Notes: a model not told the origin generated them from the sequence alone. A stretch of 59,713 nucleotides of DNA from Brevundimonas sp. (GCF_024711105.1 NZ_JANJTL010000161.1:1-59713); one strand, 5' to 3'. Positions 9,957 to 25,389 are shown, counted from the first letter of the stretch. Numbers and translations: made by a program.

Positions 9957-11331
9957 AGGTCACCTTCTTGACGGCGGCCACGATCTTCTCGACCGACGGC
10001 AGGGAAAGGGCTTCCAGGTTGGCGGCGTACGGCATGGGCACGTCCTCCTGGTGGACGCGCAGCGGCGGCGCATCGAGATAGTCGAAGGCGTGCTCGACCA
10101 CGCGGGCGCAGATTTCGGCGCCGACGCCCATGGGGCCCCAGCCTTCCTCGACCGACACCAGGCGGTTGGTCTTGCGGACGCTCTCGAGCACCGTCTCGTG
10201 GTCGAGCGGACGCAGGGTGCGCAGGTCCACGACCTCGGCCTCGATACCTTCCTTGGCCAGCTCTTCGGCGGCCTTCAGCGCCAGACCGACCATGCGGCTG
10301 TGGGCGGTGATGGTGACGTGGTCGCCCTCGCGGCGGACCTTGGCCTTGCCGATCGGCACGATCCAGTCGTCGACCTCCGGCACGTCGAACTCCACGCCGT
10401 ACATCATCTCGTGCTCGAGGAAGACAATGGGGTTGGGGTCGCGGATGGCGGCCTTGAGCAGACCCTTGGCGTCGGCGGCGTCGTAAGGAGCAATGACCTT
10501 CAGGCCCGGCACCTGGGCGTACCAGGCGGAGTAATCCTGGCTGTGCTGGGCGGCCACGCGGGCGGCCGCGCCGTTCGGACCGCGGAACACGATCGGGCAG
10601 CGGATCTGGCCGCCCGACATGTAGAGCGTCTTGGCCGCCGAGTTGATGATGTGGTCGATCGCCTGCATGGCGAAGTTGAAGGTCATGAACTCGACGATGG
10701 GCTTCAGGCCCGCCATCGAGGCGCCGACGCCCAGGCCCGCGAAGCCGTACTCGGTGATCGGGGTGTCGACCACGCGGCGGTCGCCGAACTCCTGCAGCAG
10801 CTCGCGCGAGACCTTGTAGGCGCCCTGGTACTGGGCGACTTCCTCGCCCATCAGGAAGACGGCCTCGTCGCGGCGCATCTCCTCGGCCATGGCGTCGCGC
10901 AGCGCGTCGCGGACCGTCGTCTTGACCAGCTTGGCGCCGGCCGGGATTTCCGGGTCCTTCAGCTCGACCTTCGGCGTGACAGGCGCGGGACCCTCGCCTT
11001 CCGGCTTGGGCGCGGCGGTTTCGGGCGCCTGCTTCTCGGGTTCGCCGGCGGCCTGGGGCGCGGGCTGCTGAGGCGCGGGCGCAGCGCCGCCGCCCTCGCC
11101 CTTCAGGCGCGCGATCGGAGTGTTGACCTTCACGCCTTCGGAGCCCTCGGCCACGAGGATTTCGGCCACTTCGCCCTCGTCGACGGCCTCGACCTCCATG
11201 GTCGCCTTGTCGGTCTCGATCTCGGCGATGACGTCACCGGCCTTGACCGTGTCGCCCGCCTTGATGTGCCACTTGGTGAGGGTCCCCTCCTCCATGGTCG
11301 GGGACAGGGCCGGCATCAGGATGTCGGTCAC
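9943..11331 (-). CDS. pdhB: Pyruvate dehydrogenase E1 beta with N-terminal lipoyl domain
   Basis: N-terminal lipoyl domain followed by [39 protein letters not shown]1-beta. Confidence 0.95.
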   Translation of the reverse strand: MTDILMPALSPTMEEGTLTKWHIKAGDTVKAGDVIAEIETDKATMEVEAVDEGEVAEILVAEGSEGVKVNTPIARLKGEGGGAAPAPQQPAPQAAGEPEKQAPETAAPKPEGEGPAPVTPKVELKDPEIPAGAKLVKTTVRDALRDAMAEEMRRDEAVFLMGEEVAQYQGAYKVSRELLQEFGDRRVVDTPITEYGFAGLGVGASMAGLKPIVEFMTFNFAMQAIDHIINSAAKTLYMSGGQIRCPIVFRGPNGAAARVAAQHSQDYSAWYAQVPGLKVIAPYDAADAKGLLKAAIRDPNPIVFLEHEMMYGVEFDVPEVDDWIVPIGKAKVRREGDHVTITAHSRMVGLALKAAEELAKEGIEAEVVDLRTLRPLDHETVLESVRKTNRLVSVEEGWGPMGVGAEICARVVEHAFDYLDAPPLRVHQEDVPMPYAANLEALSLPSVEKIVAAVKKVTYAGS

Positions 11332-12347
11332 TGCGCGGCCTCCTGATAGACGTCAGTGTAGAGCTCGGACGGGTCCGGCTCGGGGCTTTCCTGGGCGAAC
11401 TGGACGGCCTCGGCGACGATGGCCTTGATCTCGTCCTCGATGGGCTTGAGGTCGGCCTCGGTCGCGCCGGCCTGGTCGAGCAGCATCTTCACGTGCTCGA
11501 TGGGATCGCGGGTCTTCTTGACCTCGTCGACCTCCTCCTTGGTGCGGTACTTGGCCGGATCGCTCATGGAGTGACCGCGATAGCGGTAGGTCTTCACTTC
11601 CAGGATGAAGGGGCCGCCGCCCTCGCGGGCGCGCTTGACGGCCCGCTCGGTGGCTTCACGCACCGCCAGCACGTCCATGCCGTCGACCTGCTCGCCCGGA
11701 ATGCCGAAGCTGGCGCCGCGCTGGCTGAGGTCGGTCGTGGCCGAGGACCGCTCGATCGAGGTGCCCATGGCGTACTGGTTGTTCTCGATGATGAAGATGG
11801 CCGGCAGCTTCCACAGCTGGGCCATGTTGAAGCTCTCGTAGACCTGGCCCTGGTTGGCCGCGCCGTCGCCGAAATAGACGAAGGCGACGTTGTCATTGCC
11901 GCGATAGCGGTTGGCGAAGGCGAGCCCCGCGCCCAGCGCCACCTGGCCGCCGACGATGCCGTGGCCGCCATAGAAGCCGGTCGCCACGTCGAACATGTGC
12001 ATGGAGCCGCCCTTGCCCTTGGACGAGCCGCCGATGCGCCCGGTCAGCTCGGCCATGACCTCCTTGGGGTCCATGCCGGCGGCCAGCATGTGGCCGTGGT
12101 CGCGATAGCCGGTGATGACCTGGTCGCCCTGCTTGAAGGTCGCCTGCACGCCCACCGCCACGGCCTCCTGGCCGATGTAGAGGTGGCAGAAGCCGCCGAT
12201 CAGGCCCATGCCGTAGAGCTGGCCGGCGCGCTCCTCGAAGCGGCGGATCAGCAGCATCTCACGGTAGTACTTGAGCAGTTCGGCCTTGTCGGCCTTTGGC
12301 GCCGGCGGGGCCTTGCCCGATGCGCTCTTGCTGGCGGCCTTCGCCAT
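11328..12347 (-). CDS. pdhA: Pyruvate dehydrogenase E1 alpha
   Basis: [38 protein letters not shown] motif [20 protein letters not shown]. Confidence 0.95.
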   Translation of the reverse strand: MAKAASKSASGKAPPAPKADKAELLKYYREMLLIRRFEERAGQLYGMGLIGGFCHLYIGQEAVAVGVQATFKQGDQVITGYRDHGHMLAAGMDPKEVMAELTGRIGGSSKGKGGSMHMFDVATGFYGGHGIVGGQVALGAGLAFANRYRGNDNVAFVYFGDGAANQGQVYESFNMAQLWKLPAIFIIENNQYAMGTSIERSSATTDLSQRGASFGIPGEQVDGMDVLAVREATERAVKRAREGGGPFILEVKTYRYRGHSMSDPAKYRTKEEVDEVKKTRDPIEHVKMLLDQAGATEADLKPIEDEIKAIVAEAVQFAQESPEPDPSELYTDVYQEAAQ

Positions 12348-12491
12348 CCGGCGTCCTCCAATAGGTCTGTACAGCCAGCGACGGCGGCGCTTCGCTTCGT
12401 CCGGCGGGCTCGGCTGTCGCTACGGAAGCGGGCTTTAGCAGGCTTCGTTCCCGAAAGGCAAAGCCCCTCGGCCGCCTGATCACGACGTTGG

Positions 12492-12794
12492 TCAGGAGGG
12501 CCGCGTCTCGCGGATCACATAGTCGTTGGGACGGACATAGCCGAGCACCACGCGCGCCCGCTCTTCCAGCACGTCGAGCGACAGGTGGCGCGACGACAGG
12601 CCGTCCACGCGCGCCTGCAGTTCGGCCTTCTGGGTCTCGAGGGACGCCAGCTCGGCCTGTCGCTCGGCCAGCTCGCGCTTGCGCTCGCCGTCATTCAGCA
12701 GACCCCGCTCGCCCGTCAGGGCCTGGGCCGTGAAATAGACGATCAGGAAGCCGAGCACGCCCAGACGCGCATAACGGCGGAGGTTCAGAGACAC
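12492..12794 (-). CDS. FtsB/DivIC-like septum formation initiator
   Basis: Single TM then heptad-rich coiled coil (ERQAELASLETQKAELQARVDGL) and LDVLEERARVVLGYVRPNDYV. Confidence 0.8.
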   Translation of the reverse strand: MSLNLRRYARLGVLGFLIVYFTAQALTGERGLLNDGERKRELAERQAELASLETQKAELQARVDGLSSRHLSLDVLEERARVVLGYVRPNDYVIRETRPS

Positions 12795-12880
12795 CTGGCG
12801 GAGGCCCTCAAGGGTGCGTGGTCACGACTCGTTAAGCGTGCCGTCCAAGCCCTTAAGGAAGCGTGGATTTCGCCCGCGCC

Positions 12881-15190
<2,310 letters not shown>

Positions 15191-15195
15191 GCAAA

Positions 15196-15222
15196 ACGGC
15201 GCGCCGGGGTCCGGCGCGCCGT
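15196..15222 (-). terminator. Hairpin downstream of rpmF
   Basis: Perfect 12-bp stem ACGGCGCGCCGG-ggt-CCGGCGCGCCGT followed on minus strand by TTTT. Confidence 0.6.
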
Positions 15223-15250
15223 CAGGCTAATCCAGTTTGGCGAAGAAGAC

Positions 15251-15433
15251 TTAGTCTTCCTTCTGCTCCAGCACCTGGCGGCCCTTGTACATGCCGGACT
15301 TCAGGTCGATGTGGTGCGGGCGGCGCAGCTCCCCGGTGTCCTTGTCCTCGACGTAGGCATTCGTGCCCAGGGCGTCGTGCGAGCGACGCATGTTGCGCCG
15401 CGACGGCGAGGTTTTGCGCTTCGGAACGGCCAT
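15251..15433 (-). CDS. rpmF: 50S ribosomal protein L32
   Basis: [22 protein letters not shown]... Confidence 0.96.
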   Translation of the reverse strand: MAVPKRKTSPSRRNMRRSHDALGTNAYVEDKDTGELRRPHHIDLKSGMYKGRQVLEQKED

Positions 15434-15541
15434 GTCCGTCTCTTCTTGGTCTGAGTGCGCCGAACCGGGCGCGAAAATGGAAGCGGCGGCCGTGAAGGCC
15501 GCCCCGTGAGCGGGGGCTTATGCCCGAACCTCCACTCCATT

Positions 15542-17751
<2,210 letters not shown>

Positions 17752-17873
17752 CTAGCTTACCTTCGATTCGGCCCGGCCGAAGCCGGCTTGAAATGCTTCC
17801 GCCTCTCCCGGCGCGGCCGGGAGGCGGAGGAGGCTCTGCTGGCGGGAGGGGCGGCGGGAGAGCCGCCCCGGGG

Positions 17874-18284
17874 TCATTGCGCGGGCGTCTCGGACGAAGC
17901 GGCTTCGCCGCCGCCGACCGGCAGGTTGTCGAGCGACAGGCTGTCGCCCTGCGCCGGCGGGGTCGCCGGGGCCTGGGGTTCCGTGGGAGCCGCCGCGCCC
18001 GGCTCAGCGCCGACCGAACGGCCGATGTCCTCGGCGTCGAACGACGAACCCGTGCGCTGGTTGAAGTTGCCGATGATCGTCAGGGCGATGGCGCAGGCCG
18101 CGAACGCGCCGCCCAGCCACCAAGTCAGGGTGGTCAGCAGATTACCGGCGCCGCGCGCGGTCATGAAACCGGTCGGGCCGCCGCCCATGCCAAGGGCTCC
18201 ACCCTCGGAGCGCTGCAGCAGCACCACGCCGATCAGGCCGATCGAGATCAGGATCATGACGACGAGGAGAATGGTCTGGAGCAT
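17874..18284 (-). CDS. secG: Preprotein translocase subunit SecG
   Basis: ILISIGLIGVVLLQRSEGGALGMGGG...GFMTARGAGNLLTTLTWWLGGAF. Confidence 0.9.
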   Translation of the reverse strand: MLQTILLVVMILISIGLIGVVLLQRSEGGALGMGGGPTGFMTARGAGNLLTTLTWWLGGAFAACAIALTIIGNFNQRTGSSFDAEDIGRSVGAEPGAAAPTEPQAPATPPAQGDSLSLDNLPVGGGEAASSETPAQ

Positions 18285-18346
18285 GGCGTCTTACATCGGG
18301 CGCAGGGCCGCGCCGTTCAAGCCGGCGCGTCTAGCACCGCTCCGGC

Positions 18347-18724
18347 TCAGACGCCAGTGGGTCGCAGGACCCAGAGGGCGACCGCGAGCGCGAGTGTCAT
18401 CCAGACCACCGCTACGAGCAGGAGTCCGAGGCGACTGCGCGGAGGCTCGATCCTGTCCGCCCGTTCGCGAAGCTCGTCCATGAGTTCGGAGGGGATCAGC
18501 CGGACGGCCAGCCAGACACCCAGAGGCACGAGGATCAGGTCATCGACATAGCCAAGCACCGGGATGAAGTCCGGGATCAGATCGACCGGGCTGAGGGCGT
18601 AGGCCGCTGTCAGCGCCGCCATGAGTTTGGCGCCCAATGGGGTCCGCCGGTCCCGCGCCGCCAACCAGAGCGCGGTCACGTCCCGGACGATCCGGGACGC
18701 CCAGCGCTTCAGCGCGGCCAGCAT
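18347..18724 (-). CDS. YkvA/DUF1232 family membrane protein
   Basis: DRRTPLGAKLMAALTAAYALSPVDLIPDFIPVLGYVDDLILVPLGVWLAVRLIP. Confidence 0.88.
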   Translation of the reverse strand: MLAALKRWASRIVRDVTALWLAARDRRTPLGAKLMAALTAAYALSPVDLIPDFIPVLGYVDDLILVPLGVWLAVRLIPSELMDELRERADRIEPPRSRLGLLLVAVVWMTLALAVALWVLRPTGV

Positions 18725-19470
18725 CAGGCCGCCCGGATGATCCCGAGGAAATCGGCGGCCTTGAGCGACGCGCCGCCGACCAGCGCTCCTCCGACTTCGG
18801 ACACGGCCAGAATTTCCGCGGCGTTGACGGGCTTGACCGAGCCGCCGTACAGGATCGGCGCCGTTCGGCCGCCCTCACCCAGGCGCTCGACCATAGCCGC
18901 GCGCACCGCGGCGTGGACCTCCTCGATCTGCTCCAGGGTAGGCGTGAGGCCGGTGCCGATGGCCCAGACAGGTTCATAGGCCACGGCGAAGCCCGTGCCG
19001 CCCAGCGACGCGGGCAGCGAGCCCATGACCTGGCCACGCACGACCTCGACGGCGCGTCCGGCCTCGCGTTCCTGCAGGGTCTCGCCCACGCAGATGATCG
19101 GTTCCAGACCGGCCCGAAGCGCGGCCTCGGCCTTGGAAGCGACCAGGGCGTCCGTCTCGCCGTGGCCGGCGCGGCGCTCGGAGTGGCCGAGAATCACGAG
19201 CTTGGCGCCCGCGTCGGCGAGCATCTCGGCCGACACGTCGCCGGTGAAGGCGCCGGACACCTCGGCGCGGCAGTCCTGTCCGCCGACCTCCACCGTCCCC
19301 TCGCGCAGGAACCAGGCCATGCGCGCGATCAGGGTGGCGGGCGGGCACAGGGCCACGCGGGTGGCTGCGGGCTGGTCCGCCAGCGCCTGCATCAGGGCCT
19401 GGGCCTCGGACAGGTCGGCGCCTGTCCCGTTCATCTTCCAGTTACCGGCGATCAGTCGAGCTTGGGTCAT
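18724..19470 (-). CDS. tpiA: Triosephosphate isomerase
   Basis: [53 protein letters not shown]. Confidence 0.97.
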   Translation of the reverse strand: MTQARLIAGNWKMNGTGADLSEAQALMQALADQPAATRVALCPPATLIARMAWFLREGTVEVGGQDCRAEVSGAFTGDVSAEMLADAGAKLVILGHSERRAGHGETDALVASKAEAALRAGLEPIICVGETLQEREAGRAVEVVRGQVMGSLPASLGGTGFAVAYEPVWAIGTGLTPTLEQIEEVHAAVRAAMVERLGEGGRTAPILYGGSVKPVNAAEILAVSEVGGALVGGASLKAADFLGIIRAA

Positions 19471-19538
19471 GCGCGCTCTCTAGCCGGACACAGCCCCATG
19501 CGTATAGGCTTCCGCTACGCGGTTCGGGGGAGCGGGCG

Positions 19539-20417
19539 ATGGTGGTGACGATCCTGCTGGGCGCGCTGGGGCTGTTGGCGCTGGCCTACGCGATCCTGCT
19601 CTGGCGCACGGCCGCCGCGAAGGGCGCCGGGCGTCCTTCGCTCGAAGGGATAGGCCTGGGTGCGATCACCAACTTCTTTGACACGCTAGGCATCGGTTCC
19701 TTCGCGCCCACGACGGCGTGGATCAAGCTGCGGCGACTGACGCCTGACAGCTACATCCCGGCGACGCTGAATTCCGGCCACGCCCTGCCGGCGATGGCGC
19801 AGTCGGGCATCTTCCTCGTGCTGCTGGGCGTCAGTGTGGACCCGGTGCTGCTAGCGTCCTGCGTCGGAGCGGCGGTGCTGGGCGCCGCGGTCGGCGCGCC
19901 GCTGGTGCTCAAGGCTCCGGTCCGTCTGGTCCAGGGCATGATCGGCCTGGCGCTCGTCATTGCGGCTTGTCTCTACGCGGCGGCCAATCTGGACCTGATG
20001 CCCGTGGGAGGCTCGGCCTCTGGTCTCGAAGGCCCCGCGCTGTGGCTGGCCATCGCGGCCCACTTCGTCCTCGGGGCCCTGATGACTTTCGGCATCGGCC
20101 TGTACGCGCCGTCGTTGATCCTGCTTAGCCTGATGGGCCTGGATCCACGCCTCGCCTTTCCGGTGATGGCGTCCGCCTGCGCCTTCCTCATGCCGGTCGG
20201 CGCCTTCCGCTTCGTGCGCAGCGAGCGCATCGACCTTCGGCTGGTCCTGGGACTGGCTCTGGGCGGCGTCCCCGCGGTGCTGATCGCAGCCTTCGTGGTC
20301 AAGGAGCTGCCCGTCGAGATGCTGCGCTGGGGCGTGGTGGCGGTGGCGCTCTACGCGGCGGTCCTGCTGCTGCTCGCAGCTATTCGTCCCAGCCAGGCCG
20401 AGGACGCCGAGACCTAG
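19539..20417 (+). CDS. TSUP/TauE-SafE family membrane permease
   Basis: Multiple TM helices; LGAITNFFDTLGIGSFAPTTAWIK repeat motif. Confidence 0.8.
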   Translation: MVVTILLGALGLLALAYAILLWRTAAAKGAGRPSLEGIGLGAITNFFDTLGIGSFAPTTAWIKLRRLTPDSYIPATLNSGHALPAMAQSGIFLVLLGVSVDPVLLASCVGAAVLGAAVGAPLVLKAPVRLVQGMIGLALVIAACLYAAANLDLMPVGGSASGLEGPALWLAIAAHFVLGALMTFGIGLYAPSLILLSLMGLDPRLAFPVMASACAFLMPVGAFRFVRSERIDLRLVLGLALGGVPAVLIAAFVVKELPVEMLRWGVVAVALYAAVLLLLAAIRPSQAEDAET

Positions 20418-21733
20418 GCCTCAGCCGGTTCCGCCTCGGCGGCCTTGAGCACCTGATGGAAGATCAGCTTGTCGATGCGGCGGTCGTCCATGTCGACGAC
20501 CTCGACCTCGAAGCGCCCGACCTGCAGCCGCTCGCCCTCCTCCGGGATACGCGACAGCTCATGCAGGATCAGGCCTGCGACCGTGTGAAAGCCCTCGGGC
20601 TCTCCGAAGTCCTCGCCCAAGGTGTCGGCCAGTTCGTCGAGGTCGGTCTGTCCGTCGACCAGCCACGACCCGTCCTCGCGCTGGATGATGCGGACGTCCG
20701 GCTCGTCGTGTTCCTCGTCGAAATCGCCGGCGATCATCTCCAGCAGATCGGTCGCAGTGACCACGCCTTCGAAGGCGCCGTACTCGTCGACGATGAAGGC
20801 CATGTGGATCTTGGAGGCCTTTAGGATTTCCAGCGCCTTCAGCACCGAGGTCGACTGCGGAATGAAGGCGGGGACCTGGACATAGCGCTCGACATTGAAC
20901 TCCCCGTTGTCGAGGAAGCTGTCGAGCATGTCCTTCTTGTGGACCACGCCGATGGGGTTATCGACGTCGTTCTCCTTGGCCACGACGATCCGCGAGTAGG
21001 GACAGTTGCGGACTTCCTGGCGCAGCACCTCCTCAGGGTCGTCCAGCGCGATCCAGAAGACCTCGTGACGCGGCGTCATGGCCACGCGGATGGGTCGGTC
21101 GCCGAGCGTGAGGATCTCCTCGATCATCTCCTGCTCTTCCGGTTCGATGGCGCCCGAGGCTGTGCCCTCGGCGATCATCGTCTCGACCTCTTCCTGGGTG
21201 ACGTCCGAGCCGTCGCGGTCCCGGATGTTGAAGAGCTTCAGGATGCCCGACGTCGAAAGGGTCAGCAGGATCACGAAGGGGTGCATGATCATCGATAGGC
21301 GCGAGATCGGGCCGGCCATCTTGGCGGCGATCGCCTCGGGGAAAATCAGCGCCAGCCGCTTGGGCACCAGCTCGCCGATGATGAGCGAGAAGTAGGTGAT
21401 CAGCACGACCACGAGGGCGGTCGCGATGATGTGGGCGTAGGGGGCCAGAGCCGGAGACACGGCGCCTAGCATGGTCGTCAGTTCGCCTGCGATGGCCTGC
21501 TGGCCGTAGGCGCCGGCCAGAATGCCGATCAGGGTGATCCCCACCTGCACGGCGGACAGGAAGTGCGTCGGCTCCTCGGCAAGGCTCAGCGCGCGGCGCG
21601 CGCCCTTGTCGCCCCGCTCGGCGCGGGACTGGAGCTTGGACTTGCGGGACGAGACGACCGCCAGTTCGGTCATGCTCAGAAGGCCGTTCAGCACGATGAG
21701 GAGCAGAACGACGACGATGGCGGTGGCTAACAT
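20414..21733 (-). CDS. Hemolysin-family CNNM/CBS/CorC_HlyC protein
   Basis: N-terminal CNNM TM domain, CBS pair, C-terminal CorC_HlyC (TVAGLILHELSRIPEEGERLQVGRFEVEVVDMD). Confidence 0.92.
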   Translation of the reverse strand: MLATAIVVVLLLIVLNGLLSMTELAVVSSRKSKLQSRAERGDKGARRALSLAEEPTHFLSAVQVGITLIGILAGAYGQQAIAGELTTMLGAVSPALAPYAHIIATALVVVLITYFSLIIGELVPKRLALIFPEAIAAKMAGPISRLSMIMHPFVILLTLSTSGILKLFNIRDRDGSDVTQEEVETMIAEGTASGAIEPEEQEMIEEILTLGDRPIRVAMTPRHEVFWIALDDPEEVLRQEVRNCPYSRIVVAKENDVDNPIGVVHKKDMLDSFLDNGEFNVERYVQVPAFIPQSTSVLKALEILKASKIHMAFIVDEYGAFEGVVTATDLLEMIAGDFDEEHDEPDVRIIQREDGSWLVDGQTDLDELADTLGEDFGEPEGFHTVAGLILHELSRIPEEGERLQVGRFEVEVVDMDDRRIDKLIFHQVLKAAEAEPAEA

Positions 21734-21880
21734 CGAGTGGGGAAGAACCCGGCGCGGCCTCGAGGCCGCAGCGATAGCTTAGGGCCTCGCCGGGCCGGAC
21801 GCCATGGGATTGTAGTTGCGCCATCTCTCTCTTGACGAAGTCGCGCGACGGGCGGGGAATGCCGCCGGGAGGGACCTGCA

Positions 21881-23170
21881 ATGTTCAATCGCAGACAGGC
21901 GCTGCTCGGCGCGGCGGGGCTGGCGACGGCCTGCGCGGCGCCGTCGTCGGAAAACCCCGATGTCGTGGTGGTGGGCGCGGGTTCGGCAGGCATTGGTGCG
22001 GCCCATGCCCTTCAGGCCGCCGGACGAAGCGTCCTGGTGCTGGAGGCCATGGATCGGGTCGGAGGTCGCGCGTTCACCGACACCGCGACCTTCGGCGCGC
22101 CCTTCGACGTCGGCTGCGCTTGGCTGCACAAGTCAGACGACAATCCCTACACCAGCTACGCCCGGGCGCAGGGCTACACGCTACAGCCCCACGAGTATGA
22201 CCTGGAGCGGGTCTGGTTCGGCGGCCGCCCGGGTGAGGCGGCGGCGGTGAACACGGCCGAGGAAGAGATCGCCGAGGCCATCGTCGGGGCCACATCGGAC
22301 ACCGACGCCCTGTCGGTCGCCGGCATAGACAATCCGGTCGAGGAAGCTGCTGGCGACTACCTCGGGGCGCTCGACATGGCGGTGGACCTGGAGGACCTGT
22401 CGACCTTCGACTACGCCAACGCGGACGACCTCGAGCCGAACCTGCTCTGTGCCGAGGGCTTCGGCTCCATCGTGCGCCGCCGCTCGGGCGGTCTGCCGAT
22501 CCGGCTATCCACGCCGGTGCGGGCGGTGCGGTACGACGGACCGGGCGCGGTCGTCGAAACCGACCAGGGAGCCATCCGGACCAGCGCCGTGATCGTCACG
22601 GCGTCGACCGGCGTCCTGTCGTCGGGCGCCATCCGCTTCACCCCCGACCTGCCGGTGGCCACCCGCCAGGCCATCGAAGACCTCCCGATGGGCATGCTCG
22701 CCAAGATCCCTCTGCAAGTTCCCCTTGGCGCGCTGGGGTTGGATCCGTTCACAGACCTGATACTGGCCCGGCCTGGCAAGCAGGATCTGTACTTCCTGTG
22801 CCATCCGTTCAGCTACGATTTGATGGTCGGCTTTGTCGGCGGGGATTTGGGTTGGGACCTGACTCGCGCAGGACGTGAGGCGGCGGTCGATTTCGCGGTC
22901 CAGGGACTGGTCCAGATGTTCGGCTCCAATGCTCGCGGACTGGTCGGACGTTCGGGCCTCACCCTATGGGGCTCCAACGAGTGGACGCGCGGCGCCTACG
23001 CGGCCGCGCGGCCCGGGCGATATGAGGCGCGCGCCGCCCTTGCGCAGCCTGTGGCCGATCGGGTCTTCTTCGCGGGCGAGGCCCTGGCGGGGGGTCTGAT
23101 CCAGACCTGCGGCGGCGCCTACAGGTCCGGCGAAGCGGCCGCGCGCGCCGCGATCGCCGCCTTGAGCTAG
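21881..23170 (+). CDS. FAD-dependent flavin monoamine oxidase-like oxidoreductase
   Basis: VVVVGAGSAGIGAAHALQAAGRSVLVLEAMDRVGGRAFTD; FFAGEALAGGLIQTCGGAYRSGEAAA. Confidence 0.88.
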   Translation: MFNRRQALLGAAGLATACAAPSSENPDVVVVGAGSAGIGAAHALQAAGRSVLVLEAMDRVGGRAFTDTATFGAPFDVGCAWLHKSDDNPYTSYARAQGYTLQPHEYDLERVWFGGRPGEAAAVNTAEEEIAEAIVGATSDTDALSVAGIDNPVEEAAGDYLGALDMAVDLEDLSTFDYANADDLEPNLLCAEGFGSIVRRRSGGLPIRLSTPVRAVRYDGPGAVVETDQGAIRTSAVIVTASTGVLSSGAIRFTPDLPVATRQAIEDLPMGMLAKIPLQVPLGALGLDPFTDLILARPGKQDLYFLCHPFSYDLMVGFVGGDLGWDLTRAGREAAVDFAVQGLVQMFGSNARGLVGRSGLTLWGSNEWTRGAYAAARPGRYEARAALAQPVADRVFFAGEALAGGLIQTCGGAYRSGEAAARAAIAALS

Positions 23171-23746
23171 CTACTCGCTCGGCACAGCCCCGCCGGCCGG
23201 CCAATCGCTCTCGCCGATGCGGCGCAGGGTCATCTCGATGGTCGGCCGGGGCTCCATGCCCTCGCGCATATAGGCGCCGACCTCGTGCCAGACACCGTCC
23301 TGCACCGTCGCCGTGTAGCGCACCACTGCGCCCGGTCCGGCCGGAACCTCCCAGACGAATCCGGTGTCAGTGCGCTCGAAGCGGAAGTCGCCGTCGTGAC
23401 CGTTGGCCCAGGAGCGGAAGCGGTAACGGTCCTCTCGCTCGTCCCACGAGATCACCGCCATGGCGTTGAACACCGTCACTCCGGCGGCGTCATAGCCCCG
23501 GCCCTCGACGACCCGGATCGAGCCTCCGAGGAGCGGCCCGACGCGCTCGGTCTGGGTCAATGTTGTTCGGCTGCCGTCGCGGTTGAAGATGACCGCCTCT
23601 CCACGCCATTCCCCGTCCAGGAACGACAGGTCGGCCACCTGTTGGCGCTGCTCGTCGGAACCGGCCGGGTTCATCGCCTGGGCCATGGCCAGCCCGGGCG
23701 CGCTCAGCGCCAGGACAGCCGAAAACACGATCGCACGCATACGCAT
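23171..23746 (-). CDS. Secreted hypothetical protein (DUF1579-like lipocalin fold suspected)
   Basis: Signal peptide MRMRAIVFSAVLALSAPGLAMA then FLDGEWRGEAVIFNRDG... Confidence 0.6.
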   Translation of the reverse strand: MRMRAIVFSAVLALSAPGLAMAQAMNPAGSDEQRQQVADLSFLDGEWRGEAVIFNRDGSRTTLTQTERVGPLLGGSIRVVEGRGYDAAGVTVFNAMAVISWDEREDRYRFRSWANGHDGDFRFERTDTGFVWEVPAGPGAVVRYTATVQDGVWHEVGAYMREGMEPRPTIEMTLRRIGESDWPAGGAVPSE

Positions 23747-23837
23747 GGGGTCCCTCCCTTGCGGCTATGCTTTGCGTTATAAAGTGCTTGTTCACATGTC
23801 GTCAAGTTGGGCGCGGATCGCCTGTCGGCGGAGCCGT

Positions 23838-24494
23838 TCAGGCCCAGAGGTGATGTTGGCGGAAGGAGCCGTCTGCTTTGACGAACGCAAGGTTCACCTG
23901 CCCCAATGCGCCATCCCTCGGTCGCGTCAGGTAGTGGACGATGTCGTAAACGACGAAGCCGCGATCAGCCATCCAGCGGATCACCTGGGTGAACTGGTTG
24001 TCGTCGTACACACCTGCGGCCTTGAACATCTGTACCTCCATGAGGACCAGATCGGCCATTTCGAGCAGCTTCGGCGCGCCCCGAACGACGTCGATGTCGG
24101 CGCCCTGGCAGTCCGTCTTGATGAACAGAGGGCCCTCAACCGGTCCTTGGACCAGATCATCGAGACGGCGCACAGGGATGGTTCGGCGATCGCCGCCCCC
24201 CCAGTTTGGGTTCGAGATGAGACTCGCGGCGTCCTTCGCCTGCGGCGGCACCCTCAGTTCCGCTTCGGTGTTTTTCGAACCAGCGGCGCACAGGTGATAC
24301 TCGCCCTTCAGCCGCTTGAGGATGTTCTGAAGGGTAGGCTCCATCTCGGCGAGGGGCTCGACCAGAACATAGTAGGCGTCCGGGAACGTCCCGTAGATCT
24401 CCGGAGTGCCCCACGCCACACCGACATCGATCACCGTCTTGGGGGCGAAGCCCCGCTCTGCGAGAAACGCCATGAACTGCGGCATGTCTCGCAT
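23838..24494 (-). CDS. FkbM family methyltransferase
   Basis: FAPKTVIDVGVAWGTPEIY, FIKTDCQGADIDVVRGAPKLLEMADLVLMEV. Confidence 0.82.
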   Translation of the reverse strand: MRDMPQFMAFLAERGFAPKTVIDVGVAWGTPEIYGTFPDAYYVLVEPLAEMEPTLQNILKRLKGEYHLCAAGSKNTEAELRVPPQAKDAASLISNPNWGGGDRRTIPVRRLDDLVQGPVEGPLFIKTDCQGADIDVVRGAPKLLEMADLVLMEVQMFKAAGVYDDNQFTQVIRWMADRGFVVYDIVHYLTRPRDGALGQVNLAFVKADGSFRQHHLWA

Positions 24495-24522
24495 GCGGGG
24501 TAAACTCCTTCGAAACCGCGGC

Positions 24523-25383
24523 CTAGTGCGCGACGTTGCGCCAGATGCGGCGGTAGCTGAACCAGGTCAGGACCGCGAAGCCCAGCAGATAGATCAGCAC
24601 GACCAGGCCGGTTTTCTTGCGCTCCACCTGATGTGGATCTGACGCCCAGGCCAGGAAGGCGGCGACGTCCTGGGCCATCTGGTCGACCGTCGCCTCGGTG
24701 CCATCGTCGTAGGTGACCGCGCCGTCCATCAGCGGCGGCGCCATGGCGATGAAGCCGCCCGGCGGCACATGGTGGCTGTCGCCGTCCCAGAACGGGCTTA
24801 GATCGCCGGCCATGTAGGCGTTGTAGTGCTGGCCGGCGCCGATGCGCAGGCCGGCCGGCGGCTCACGATAGCCAGTCAGGAGCGAATAGACGTACTCGGC
24901 GCCGCCGTGGCGGGCCTTGGTGATCACCGATAGGTCCGGCGGCGCGGCGCCGCCGTTGGCGAAGGCGGCGGCCGTCGCATTCGGGAACGGGCTGCGGAAC
25001 CGGTCCGCCGGGGTCGCCGCGCGCATGATCGGCTCGCCGGTCTCGGTGTCGAGGTCGCCGACCTCGATCTGGGCGGCGATGGCCTTCACATAGGGATTGT
25101 CGTTCGGGTTCGGGTGTTCCTCGGAATAGAAGGGTCCGCCCTCCTGGCCGAGGTTCCGGTACGACATCAGGTTCATCGAGTGGCAGGCCGCGCAGACCTG
25201 CTCATAGACCCGGTAGCCGCGTTGCAGCTGGCCCTGATCGAAGGTCCCGAACGGTCCCTCGAAGCTGTAGTCGACGTTGCGCGGATGGAGCGCCCCGCCT
25301 TCGGCCTGAACGGCTCCGGCGCCCATCAGGGCGGCGGCGGCCACGACACCGGCCGCGATGCGCTTGGAAAGCGTGGAGAACAT
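24523..25383 (-). CDS. petC: Cytochrome c1
   Basis: CAACHSMN heme site, C-terminal TM anchor, location in pet operon. Confidence 0.94.
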   Translation of the reverse strand: MFSTLSKRIAAGVVAAAALMGAGAVQAEGGALHPRNVDYSFEGPFGTFDQGQLQRGYRVYEQVCAACHSMNLMSYRNLGQEGGPFYSEEHPNPNDNPYVKAIAAQIEVGDLDTETGEPIMRAATPADRFRSPFPNATAAAFANGGAAPPDLSVITKARHGGAEYVYSLLTGYREPPAGLRIGAGQHYNAYMAGDLSPFWDGDSHHVPPGGFIAMAPPLMDGAVTYDDGTEATVDQMAQDVAAFLAWASDPHQVERKKTGLVVLIYLLGFAVLTWFSYRRIWRNVAH

Positions 25384-25389
25384 CGCGCG

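Noticed and set aside
6939-11346. Very long plus-strand ORFs opposite the PDH operon (482, 508 and 509 aa)
   Set aside because: Antisense of recognised lpdA, pdhC and pdhB; low-complexity LGDLG/HRVGR composition and no domain.
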